This document shows, one piece after another, positions 16,281 through 22,642 of a stretch of DNA of 29,669 nt; position 1 is the stretch's first letter; the number at the start of each line of letters is the position of its first letter. The position numbers and the translations under genes were made by a program. The stretch is from a virus: positions 1 through 29,669 of IMG/VR virus record IMGVR_UViG_3300035145_000727. One strand, 5' to 3'. The notes under the pieces were generated by a model that was not told the origin of the DNA, did no database searches, and saw nothing but the letters and a program-made list of their open reading frames with translations.

Positions 16281-16306
16281 CAATGACCACAACTTTTTAG
16301 TACCAT
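16277..16306 (+). promoter_or_regulatory. Sigma70-type promoter, copy 3 of 3
   Basis: TTGACA (16277-16282) overlapping the upstream stop, 18-base spacer, TACCAT (16301-16306). The spacer is nearly identical to that of the copy at 11840. Expected start about 16313, giving a leader of about 34 bases with AAAAAGGAGA before the ATG at 16347. Confidence 0.8.
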
Positions 16307-16346
16307 AATAACTGATGAGAAAAACTACTATTAAAAAGGAGACGAT

Positions 16347-17582
16347 ATGAGTAAGTGGACTTATGACCCTTCCGAGTCAATCGACATCGGAGGTAAAAAC
16401 TTTCATTTAACACCTGATAGAAAAGAATTTATCGAGGCGTTAAAATCAAAATACCCAAACAAGTTAGAGTTTTCGAAAGAAGACTTTGATGCTGTTGGTT
16501 ATTTTCCATACTGGTTGAAATCAAACAGATATAATTTCAAATCTGGTTCTGTTTTCAATCTTCAACCGATACTCGCTGTTTCAGATGCGCCCAAACCTGC
16601 ACCTGTTCCAGTGAATGTTGCACCTGCACCTGTTTATCAAACTACTCAGATGCCAGTTGCCGCTCAAACTGAAACTTTGAACATTATCGAAGACAATGTG
16701 AAAATCATTCCTGAGAAAATGGTCAACTATGTTCCTTTTGGGCATTTCAAAGATGTTAAGAACATCATCAAGTCTAAACTTTTCTTTCCTGTTTTCGTGA
16801 CAGGTCTTTCAGGAAACGGTAAGACTTTGATGATTGAACAAGTTTGTGCTCAGTTGAAGAGAGAACTTTACAGAGTCAACATCACCATCGAGACTGATGA
16901 AGATGATTTAATGGGTGGTCACACTCTACAAAATGGCAACATTACTTTCAGAGAAGGTCCTGTTGTTAAGGCGATGAGAAAAGGTGCTGTACTTCTTTTA
17001 GATGAAGTCGACCTTGGTTCTAACAAGTTAATGTGTTTACAGTCAGTTCTTGAAGGTAAAGGTTATCTGATTAAGAAGACTGGCGAGTGGGTGACACCTG
17101 CACCAGGTTTTACAGTTCTTGCGACTGCTAATACAAAAGGTCAAGGGTCAGAAGATGGCAAGTTCATCGGTACCCAAATCATGAATGAGGCGATGCTTGA
17201 GAGATTCGCTATCACAATGCAACAAGAATATCCTCCAGTGACTACTGAGAGAAACATTCTTAAAAAAGAAATGGCATTGAGTGGCGATGTCGATGAAGAG
17301 TTTTGTAAGAAACTTGTCGATTGGGCAGACATTATCAGAAAAACCTACTATGAAGGTGCGATTGATGATGTTATCACAACAAGAAGACTTGTTCACATTG
17401 TCAATGCATTCAGAATGTTCGGCGACAAGTTAAAGTCAATCGAGATGTGCATATCAAGGTTCGATGAAGAAACTAGAAATGCAGTTCTAGACCTTTACAG
17501 TAAAGTCGATGAGGGAGTTGATTTATCAGAAAACTCCCTAGACGAATCTTCTGATTCAGAGTATAATGATAACGATGAGTAA
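16347..17582 (+). CDS. MoxR/CobS-like AAA+ ATPase
   Basis: 411 residues. N-terminal domain (1-75), then a Pro/Ala-rich linker (about 79-106), then an AAA+ core: Walker A GLSGNGKT at 153-160, Walker B LLLDEVD at 216-222, sensor-1 ATANT at 259-263, and an ERF arginine-finger candidate near 285-287. The GHTLQNGNITFREGPVVKAMRKG-type region (about 191-213) is typical of the MoxR/CobS group. Marine T4-like phages usually have this gene labelled cobS. Its pairing with a VWA protein under a shared promoter type fits a MoxR-VWA remodelling machine better than cobaltochelatase. The C-terminus is acidic (DESSDSEYNDNDE). Confidence 0.93.
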   Translation: MSKWTYDPSESIDIGGKNFHLTPDRKEFIEALKSKYPNKLEFSKEDFDAVGYFPYWLKSNRYNFKSGSVFNLQPILAVSDAPKPAPVPVNVAPAPVYQTTQMPVAAQTETLNIIEDNVKIIPEKMVNYVPFGHFKDVKNIIKSKLFFPVFVTGLSGNGKTLMIEQVCAQLKRELYRVNITIETDEDDLMGGHTLQNGNITFREGPVVKAMRKGAVLLLDEVDLGSNKLMCLQSVLEGKGYLIKKTGEWVTPAPGFTVLATANTKGQGSEDGKFIGTQIMNEAMLERFAITMQQEYPPVTTERNILKKEMALSGDVDEEFCKKLVDWADIIRKTYYEGAIDDVITTRRLVHIVNAFRMFGDKLKSIEMCISRFDEETRNAVLDLYSKVDEGVDLSENSLDESSDSEYNDNDE

Positions 17583-17877
17583 GGAAATAGATTACAAATA
17601 CAACGAGAGGGCTCTTATAGAAGAGTTCTCTCAGTATATTGATAATACTTATGACCAACATTACTCACTAAACAAATACCAGTCCACTGAGTTCATTATC
17701 GACAGTGGTCATGGTGAGGGTTTCTGTATCGGCAATATTATGAAGTATGCCCAAAGATACGGTAAAAAAGGTGGCAGAAACAGAGCAGACTTATTGAAAG
17801 TCTTACATTATGCTTTGTTCATGCTACATGTTCACGACAAAAGCATAATGGAGGCAAACAGTGATGAAAATAAGTAA
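17575..17877 (+). CDS. DUF3310-like protein
   Basis: 100 residues from the ATG at 17575 (an upstream ATG at 17566 would add three residues). The core (about 45-90) reads SGHGEGFCIGNIMKYAQRYGKK, then a basic GGRNRADLLKVLHYALFML helix. This matches the pattern of the small DUF3310 proteins common in phages, which are often found near nucleotide-metabolism or replication genes and have no settled function. It overlaps the AAA+ gene by 8 and gp45 by 14 bases. Confidence 0.8.
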   Translation: MSKEIDYKYNERALIEEFSQYIDNTYDQHYSLNKYQSTEFIIDSGHGEGFCIGNIMKYAQRYGKKGGRNRADLLKVLHYALFMLHVHDKSIMEANSDENK

Positions 17878-18529
17878 TGAAACTAGGAGTATATTAAAAA
17901 ACTTCTCGACAATTAACAGTGGTATCAAAGTAGAGTCTGGTCAACAACTCAAAACGATATCGAATATGAAAAACATTCTTGCAGTTGCAAATGTATCAGA
18001 ATCATTTGGGCAAGAATTTAGTATCTATAACCTATCAGAATTTCTAGGTGCAACTTCTCTATTAGAGAATCCAGAGTTCAACTTCAATGAGAATTCAGTA
18101 TCTATTTCAGATACAGATTCATCAATGACTTATTTCTATGCATCAGAGGGTATGGTCGCTTCGCCAGAGAAGATGATTACAATGCCAGATGCAGAGATTA
18201 AGATTGATTTATCATCTTCATTGTTAGATGAACTACAGAAAGCAGCTAGTGTTCTCGGCGTAAACGATTTACAACTTGTTTCAGATGGCACTAAAGTAAG
18301 TTTAGTAGTCACTGATAAAAAGAATGCAACTTCCAATACATTCTCTAGGACTGTTGGCGAAGGCAATGGCGTGTCATTTACAATGAACTTTAAGATTGAG
18401 AACCTTAAAATTCTAGACGGCAACTATGAGGTGTTTGTATCATCAAAAGGAATCTCTAATTTCAAAAATAAAGATATCGATTTAGAATACTTTATTGCAT
18501 TAGAACCCGATTCTGTATACAATGCCTAA
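17864..18529 (+). CDS. 45: gp45 sliding clamp
   Basis: 221 residues, the size of T4 gp45 (228). The trimeric ring holds the DNA polymerase on DNA and, bound to gp55/gp33-modified RNA polymerase, activates late transcription. Recognisable parts are the N-terminal KISNETRSILKNFSTINSG, a middle ATSLLENPEF, and a C-terminal FKNKDIDLEYFIALE. GGAGG at 17850-17854 serves either a GTG at 17861 or, as chosen, the ATG at 17864. Its last 8 bases hold the start of a 41-codon ORF. Confidence 0.94.
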   Translation: MKISNETRSILKNFSTINSGIKVESGQQLKTISNMKNILAVANVSESFGQEFSIYNLSEFLGATSLLENPEFNFNENSVSISDTDSSMTYFYASEGMVASPEKMITMPDAEIKIDLSSSLLDELQKAASVLGVNDLQLVSDGTKVSLVVTDKKNATSNTFSRTVGEGNGVSFTMNFKIENLKILDGNYEVFVSSKGISNFKNKDIDLEYFIALEPDSVYNA

Positions 18530-18647
18530 ACTAAATATTTTTAGTGTGTCAGTTGTGCCAGTCTCCGCAACTTTCATGGGAGTATCGGAATCTCATCATC
18601 TATGGTCCGATGCACAAACAACAGGTGGGGGTTGTTCCTTATTATGA
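18522..18647 (+). CDS. 41-aa ORF bridging gp45 and gp44
   Basis: An open frame running from an ATG inside the end of gp45 (8-base overlap) to a TGA overlapping the gp44 ATG (ATGA). It fills the whole 114-base gap, so the gap is coding rather than a leader. The peptide begins MPKLNIFSVSVVPVS, with a middle SESHHLWSD and a Gly/Cys end (TTGGGCSLL). The gene-to-gene overlaps match the style of this genome. No relative is known to me. If real, it would couple clamp and clamp-loader translation. Confidence 0.6.
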   Translation: MPKLNIFSVSVVPVSATFMGVSESHHLWSDAQTTGGGCSLL

Positions 18648-19585
18648 AACAAGAATTTTTATATGTTGAAAAGTATCGTCCTCAAAACATTGGGGACACG
18701 ATACTACCCAAAGGGGTAAAAAAATCATTCGAAGAGTTCGTTCAGAACAAAGAAATACCTAATCTCTTACTATGTGGCACTGCCGGTACAGGTAAGACTA
18801 CAATCGCTAAGGCGATGTGTAATGAACTAGGTGCTGACTTCATTGTAATCAATGGGTCAGATGAGGGTCGTCTTATCGATACTCTAAGAACTAAAATCAA
18901 AAACTTTGCATCTACAGTATCACTTGCAGGTGGTCCTAAGGTTGTTATCTTAGATGAGGCAGATTACATATCTGCTGAGTCAGTTCAACCTGCATTGAGA
19001 AACTTTATCGAAGAGTTCTCATCTAACTGTAGATTCATATTCACTTGTAATTATAAGAATAGAATCATTGCACCTCTACATAGTAGATGTACAGTAATCG
19101 ATTTCAGTATACCCAAATCTGAGAAGTCTAAACTTGCAGGTGAATTCTTACAAAGACTTATACAAATCTGTAATGAAGAAGGTATCAAGTACGAAGAAAA
19201 AGTATTAGTAGAACTGATATTGAAATTCTTTCCAGATTTCAGACGATGTATCAACGAAGTACAGCGATATGGTGCCTCTGGTGTAATCGATAGTGGTCTA
19301 TTAGCGACACTTTCAGAAGAAAAACTTACACCATTGATTGATATGCTGGCGTCTAAAGATTGGTCTGGTATGAGAAAATGGGTGGGTCAGAATTCAGATA
19401 ATGATTTGAATACACTTTACAGAAAAGTATTCAATGCATTAGAACAAAGACTTGAACCAAGTTCTATACCTGCCGCTGTGTTATTCATTGCAGACTATCA
19501 ATACAAGTCTGCTTTTGCAATGGATTCAGAAATCAATTTCGTTGCATGTTTAACAGAAATTATGTCGGAGTGTAAATTCAAATGA
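18644..19585 (+). CDS. 44: gp44 clamp-loader large subunit
   Basis: 313 residues from the ATG at 18644 (T4 gp44 has 319). The longer in-frame start at 18602 is rejected because the family begins with a short leader followed by EKYRP, here at residues 9-13. AAA+ ATPase that opens and loads gp45 rings. Walker A GTAGTGKT at 45-52, Walker B VVILDEAD, and SRC arginine-finger motif (LHSRC) are present. With gp62 it forms the 4:1 loader. It ends in an ATGA overlap with a small ORF. Confidence 0.97.
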   Translation: MKQEFLYVEKYRPQNIGDTILPKGVKKSFEEFVQNKEIPNLLLCGTAGTGKTTIAKAMCNELGADFIVINGSDEGRLIDTLRTKIKNFASTVSLAGGPKVVILDEADYISAESVQPALRNFIEEFSSNCRFIFTCNYKNRIIAPLHSRCTVIDFSIPKSEKSKLAGEFLQRLIQICNEEGIKYEEKVLVELILKFFPDFRRCINEVQRYGASGVIDSGLLATLSEEKLTPLIDMLASKDWSGMRKWVGQNSDNDLNTLYRKVFNALEQRLEPSSIPAAVLFIADYQYKSAFAMDSEINFVACLTEIMSECKFK

Positions 19586-19707
19586 TTAAAAAGAAGAACA
19601 TTAAAGCAAGAAGACAAGGTGCTCTTGATAGATTACTTAAAGTTAAAGAACCCAACAAAAGACAGCAAGAAGAAATTGCTGTACTACAACAAAGAATAAA
19701 ACTATAA
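19582..19707 (+). CDS. 41-aa basic ORF after gp44
   Basis: 41 codons starting in the gp44 stop (ATGA) and ending one base into the next ATG. Strongly basic N-terminus (IKKKNIKARRQG) and a helical, Gln/Glu-rich C-terminus (RQQEEIAVLQQRIKL) with Leu/Val spacing of a short coiled coil. Could bind nucleic acid or the loader; this is inference from composition only. Confidence 0.6.
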   Translation: MIKKKNIKARRQGALDRLLKVKEPNKRQQEEIAVLQQRIKL

Positions 19708-19832
19708 TGGGTAAACTCAGACAATGGTTTAGAAGGTGGTTTGACAAACAAATTGAAAAGTCTTTTCAAAGACAAGCAAATAGATTGTTTGACAAGTCAA
19801 GGGTTAAATATCAAGACGGAGATAATACATAA
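19707..19832 (+). CDS. 41-aa amphipathic basic ORF
   Basis: 41 codons with 1-base overlaps at both ends. The peptide MGKLRQWFRRWFDKQIEKSF starts a strongly amphipathic, Arg/Trp/Phe-rich helix, followed by a polar tail ending GDNT. The pattern resembles membrane-surface or protein-binding peptides. Unknown function. Confidence 0.6.
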   Translation: MGKLRQWFRRWFDKQIEKSFQRQANRLFDKSRVKYQDGDNT

Positions 19833-20134
19833 TGGGTCAGTATAAAGATAAAGTAGAACGACAAAGACTTCTTTTAGAAGCAGAAGAATGGGCACAAGAA
19901 GTTCGAAGTTTACATGCTCATAGTTTAAACAGTATGTGGTATGATGATAGACCACAAGATACAGAAGATGGTAAGGGTGTTGTTGATAGACAATTCAACA
20001 GTGGTCTTATCGAAAGAACATTAGAAGATGGTTCAATAGTTCACTTTGGCGAAGTACTTAAAGGAGATGAACTCATTGATGCTTATACAAGAACAGCGAC
20101 ACCATCACCTTCACAGATTTTAATCAATGGGTAA
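19832..20134 (+). CDS. Small protein of unknown function (100 aa)
   Basis: 100 residues, overlapping its upstream neighbour by 1 base and gp62 by 8 bases. The N-terminal helix is charged (KDKVERQRLLLEAEEWAQEV). The C-terminal half has a DGSIVHFGEVLKGDELIDAY segment that looks like a small beta hairpin plus helix. No membrane span or signal. Sits inside the clamp-loader operon, which suggests early/middle expression. No family recognised. Confidence 0.75.
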   Translation: MGQYKDKVERQRLLLEAEEWAQEVRSLHAHSLNSMWYDDRPQDTEDGKGVVDRQFNSGLIERTLEDGSIVHFGEVLKGDELIDAYTRTATPSPSQILING

Positions 20135-20525
20135 AAGAAATCCATTTGATTTCGTAGCGTCGGTCTCTTACGACAAAAAAGATATCATGGTTGATGATAT
20201 CGAAGAGAAAGCATATCAACCATTCTTAATAAACAAGGCATTATCTTACCATCAAGATGCTGTCTTTCTAGTAAACGAGATGAATGTTCGACATGGTTCG
20301 GACAACCGTCTTCAATACTTGTTTTTCATAAATACTCTTAGAAAACGAAAACGATTTTCGAAATGGCAAAAACCTTACGAAAGTAAGAAATTAGATGCTA
20401 TCAAAGAATACTTCGGCGTTTCTACTCAAAAAGCAAAGGAGTACCTAGAGTTATTGACTGATAAGCAATATAACGACTTGAAAGATAGTATGAAAACCGG
20501 TGGAAAGAATAATGGAAGAAGATAA
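20127..20525 (+). CDS. 62: gp62 clamp-loader small subunit
   Basis: 132 residues, matching the shortened gp62 of marine T4-like phages (T4: 187). Recognised by the NPFDFVASVSYDKKDIMVD opening, the YQPFLINKALSYHQDAVFLV segment and the KKRKRFSKW-like basic motif (here RKRKRFSKW, about 72-80). It forms the clamp loader with gp44. Followed by regA, preserving the 45-44-62-regA order of T4. Confidence 0.92.
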   Translation: MGKRNPFDFVASVSYDKKDIMVDDIEEKAYQPFLINKALSYHQDAVFLVNEMNVRHGSDNRLQYLFFINTLRKRKRFSKWQKPYESKKLDAIKEYFGVSTQKAKEYLELLTDKQYNDLKDSMKTGGKNNGRR

Positions 20526-20916
20526 ACTTGTACAAGAATTAGTCGAAATAACATTTCCAGAAAAAGACGACTTCTTAAAGATAAGGGAAACCTTATCTCG
20601 TATTGGTGTGGCATCAAGAAAAGATAAAGAGTTATTTCAATCTTGCCATATTCTACACAAAAAAGGTAAGTACTATATCGTTCACTTCAAAGAACTATTC
20701 AAGTTAGATGGTAAACAAACTAATTTTGATGAATCAGATATGGGTAGAAGAAACACTATCATCGATTTATTGAAACAATGGAACTTGATATCAGTAGTCA
20801 ACAACTCTCAAATCGTTGAACCTAGAGCACCTCTGAGTCAAATAAAGGTCATTCCTTTCAAAGAAAAGACTGAATGGAAACTTACACAAAAATACTCAAT
20901 AGGGTCAAATAACTAA
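20512..20916 (+). CDS. regA: RegA translational repressor
   Basis: 134 residues from the ATG at 20512 (a GTG at 20500 is also in frame). RegA binds ribosome-start regions of early phage mRNAs and blocks their translation. Recognisable segments: FLKIRETLSRIGVASRKDK, SCHILHKKGKYYIVHFKELF, and PLSQIKVIPFKEKTEW. T4 RegA has 122 residues. Overlaps gp62 by 14 bases, so translation is probably coupled. In T4 the next gene is DNA polymerase 43; here a late promoter and the accessory region follow instead. Confidence 0.95.
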   Translation: MEEDKLVQELVEITFPEKDDFLKIRETLSRIGVASRKDKELFQSCHILHKKGKYYIVHFKELFKLDGKQTNFDESDMGRRNTIIDLLKQWNLISVVNNSQIVEPRAPLSQIKVIPFKEKTEWKLTQKYSIGSNN

Positions 20917-20924
20917 CATTACCT

Positions 20925-20932
20925 TATAAATA
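20925..20932 (+). promoter_or_regulatory. T4-type late promoter (TATAAATA, perfect)
   Basis: Exact match to the T4 late box recognised by gp55. Transcription should start at about 20938, giving a leader of about 28 bases with an AAAGGAGG ribosome site before the ATG at 20966. It marks the switch from early/middle to late genes. Confidence 0.85.
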
Positions 20933-20965
20933 CCTTAGTTAATATAACCAAGAAAGGAGGAACAT

Positions 20966-21172
20966 ATGTTCTCAGGAATTATTGACTTTATCATGGGTAT
21001 ATGGAACCTATTAATGATTATCCCTATAGTCATTTCAATCTGTAGTGTAATTGTCGCTTTGACACCTACACCTAAAGATGACAAACTATGGGCTAAGGTC
21101 TATACATACCTAGAAGTGCTAGCACTCGCTATTGGTAAAGCAAAAGATAAAAACCCCTTGTTAAAGAAGTAA
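20966..21172 (+). CDS. Small membrane protein (68 aa)
   Basis: 68 residues with a strong ribosome site (AGGAGG). One long hydrophobic segment (about 4-33) followed by a polar TPTPKDDKLWAKVYTYLE stretch and a Lys-rich tail (KAKDKNPLLKK). I recall similar short proteins with a TPTPxDD turn in marine phages and bacteria, but no settled function. Holin-like activity is possible from size and topology but not shown. Confidence 0.78.
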   Translation: MFSGIIDFIMGIWNLLMIIPIVISICSVIVALTPTPKDDKLWAKVYTYLEVLALAIGKAKDKNPLLKK

Positions 21173-21215
21173 GTATCTGATATACTAGACTTACATAATT
21201 AGTGAGGTAAATATT

Positions 21216-21494
21216 ATGGAATACTTTATTGCAATAGTAGTAGTGTTTGTTGTTGTTTACGCTTTTGTAAACAGAGGCAAAGGGAACGCAAGTTCTTCCT
21301 CAGTGCCAACACCTGCACCAGTATCAACGCCAGTTGTTGCCGATGCAAATAACAATGGTATCACTTCTAAAGCAGAGTTGAAAAAACTTACAAAGAATCA
21401 ATTATTTGATTTGGCGGAAAGACAATCTCTGAAAATTAAGAAGAGTGGCACCAAAGCACAAGTTATCAACGAGATACACTCACAGTTGAAATAA
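21216..21494 (+). CDS. Membrane-anchored protein with SAP/Rho-N-like helix-turn domain
   Basis: 92 residues: an N-terminal membrane span (about 3-19), a Ser/Pro/Ala/Val-rich flexible linker (about 24-45), and a compact C-terminal domain (about 50-92). That domain reads SKAELKKLTKNQLFDLAERQ, then GTKAQVINEIHSQL, the helix-extended-loop-helix pattern of SAP, HeH and Rho N-terminal domains, which often bind nucleic acid. Ribosome site GAGG. A strong terminator follows. A DNA- or RNA-binding head tied to the membrane is an unusual design. Function unknown. Confidence 0.8.
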   Translation: MEYFIAIVVVFVVVYAFVNRGKGNASSSSVPTPAPVSTPVVADANNNGITSKAELKKLTKNQLFDLAERQSLKIKKSGTKAQVINEIHSQLK

Positions 21495-21496
21495 AT

Positions 21497-21541
21497 CTGA
21501 TTTTCAATCAGTCAAAAAGGGACTTTAGGGTCCCTTTTTTT
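21497..21541 (+). terminator. Rho-independent terminator
   Basis: Two hairpins in series: CTGATT/AATCAG (21497-21511), then the main stem AAAAGGGAC/GTCCCTTTT (about 21515-21538) with a T-run to 21541. It isolates the two-gene unit above from the curli-like operon below. Confidence 0.9.
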
Positions 21542-21562
21542 GTGGGCAGACGAAACGAAAAG

Positions 21563-21570
21563 CATAAATA
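21563..21570 (+). promoter_or_regulatory. Probable late promoter of the curli-like operon
   Basis: A CATAAATA box 7 bases before the ATG at 21578 and 22 bases after the terminator. It is the only promoter candidate I see before the csgF/csgG genes. The predicted message starts about 2 bases before the ATG, and there is no ribosome site. Confidence 0.6.
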
Positions 21571-21577
21571 ATCGTGT

Positions 21578-21874
21578 ATGGAAGATTTGTTATTGTTAGT
21601 TGAAGAAGTCGGTATCCCAATTGCAGGTGCAATTGTGATGGCTTTCTTTATCTTCCTTACCTTGAAATACATCTTAGAAGGTGTAGCAGATGATGTGGAC
21701 ACGCTTACAGGTATGTCTTCGATGTTAGAAGATAGATGTAGAGCGATGAACAACGAAATCATTAAAATTGACTTACTAATATCTCAAGCATTAGAACTTG
21801 CACCAGATTTAGAACGAGTCGCAAGAGCAGAAAATTTTATCGAAGATGGTGGAATTGATGCTAGACGAGATTAA
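21578..21874 (+). CDS. Small membrane protein, holin/UviB-like layout (98 aa, copy A)
   Basis: 98 residues: short acidic N-terminus, a VGIPIAGAIVMAFFIFLTLK membrane span (about 11-30), then a soluble, partly coiled-coil C-terminal part. Length, span position and composition match the next gene, suggesting an old duplication. The layout (one span after a G-I/F-P motif, then a charged helix) resembles BhlA/UviB-type bacteriocin and holin-like proteins, but this is not proof of pore formation. First gene of the presumed curli-like operon. Confidence 0.75.
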   Translation: MEDLLLLVEEVGIPIAGAIVMAFFIFLTLKYILEGVADDVDTLTGMSSMLEDRCRAMNNEIIKIDLLISQALELAPDLERVARAENFIEDGGIDARRD

Positions 21875-21876
21875 TC

Positions 21877-22173
21877 ATGGAAGAAGTATCAATAGTCCAG
21901 GAGATTGTCAATGTAGTTAATGATTTTGGATTCCCTTTTGTTATGAGTTTAGGAATGGGGTACTTCATATATTTCATATGGAAGTATGTCACGGAAGAGC
22001 TTGAACCGAAAATAGACAAGCAAAGAGTCGCATTAATTAAACTTATCGACCAGATGAGAATGTTAGACCAAGACCAAATACGATTACAACAAAAACTGAA
22101 TACAGTTTTAGAATATCGTAAAGCAGAACGATTGAGGAGTCAGAATGTTAAAAAGAGGAATACTAAGTCTTAG
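21877..22173 (+). CDS. Small membrane protein, holin/UviB-like layout (98 aa, copy B)
   Basis: 98 residues, starting 2 bases after copy A. It has an FGFPFVMSLGMGYFIYFIWK span (about 17-36), followed by a charged coiled coil (about 45-85) with heptad Leu/Ile/Met, and a basic tail (KAERLRSQNVKKRNTKS). The GFP/GIP motif at the span start and the equal length link it to copy A. It overlaps csgF by 29 bases. The two may form a hetero-oligomer in the inner membrane, perhaps serving lysis or the secretion genes downstream. Confidence 0.75.
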   Translation: MEEVSIVQEIVNVVNDFGFPFVMSLGMGYFIYFIWKYVTEELEPKIDKQRVALIKLIDQMRMLDQDQIRLQQKLNTVLEYRKAERLRSQNVKKRNTKS

Positions 22174-22642
22174 TCTATTGATTGCATTACCAAGTAATGC
22201 TGATATAGTTCATAAATTTAAAAATCCAAGTTTCAGTGGAGTGGGTACAGGTGCTCATTATCTTACCATTGAAAACCAAGAACACTCTCGTAAGAAGGCA
22301 ATTGAAGACGCCTTAGAAGCAGCTCGTAAAGCGGCAGAGAGAGAAGCAGACAATACAGTTCTTGCCAAATTCATCAGGAACTTAGAGAGCAGAATCTATG
22401 CTCAGTTCGCAAAACAATTAGTAGAATCAATGTTCTCAAATGACAATCCAGGTTCATTTGGGTCATTCATGTTAGAAGGTAATAGTGTGACATGGGAAGT
22501 GATTACACTTGACGATGGTTCAGATGTTATCAGACTAACAGTTGTCAGCGAAGATGGAACAGAAACAGTTATAGAAATACCAGTTGGTACAGGCAACTTC
22601 GGTCAAGACCCCGATACAGGCGGTGGTGACGGCGATGGCTAA
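22145..22642 (+). CDS. csgF: CsgF-like curli secretion accessory protein
   Basis: 165 residues with a GAGGAG ribosome site. Signal peptide 1-19 (ending SNA). The mature N-terminus DIVHKFKNPSFSG carries the F-x-N-P-x-F motif with which CsgF plugs into the CsgG channel and forms its second constriction. A charged Ala/Arg/Glu helix (about 49-90), longer than in E. coli, follows. The C-terminal strands (TWEVITLDDGSDVIRLTVVS, then TETVIEIPVG) match the CsgF pattern of repeated polar/hydrophobic strands. It ends in an extra acidic Gly tail. It overlaps csgG by 8 bases, so the two are coupled. Acts at the outer membrane. Confidence 0.85.
   Translation: MLKRGILSLSLLIALPSNADIVHKFKNPSFSGVGTGAHYLTIENQEHSRKKAIEDALEAARKAAEREADNTVLAKFIRNLESRIYAQFAKQLVESMFSNDNPGSFGSFMLEGNSVTWEVITLDDGSDVIRLTVVSEDGTETVIEIPVGTGNFGQDPDTGGGDGDG

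Noticed and set aside
16347-17582. Cobalamin biosynthesis (cobS) as literal function
   Set aside because: Domain pattern fits, but the VWA/HEXXH partner and absence of any other cobalamin gene in the window favour a MoxR-type remodelling role.
18530-18643. Structured leader or riboswitch between gp45 and gp44 (ATCGGA/TCCGAT repeat seen)
   Set aside because: The whole interval is an open frame with gene-style overlaps at both ends; the repeat is short with a long loop.
22584-22634. Longer start for CsgG
   Set aside because: It would place 17 polar residues before the lipoprotein signal; the ATG at 22635 gives a proper lipobox.
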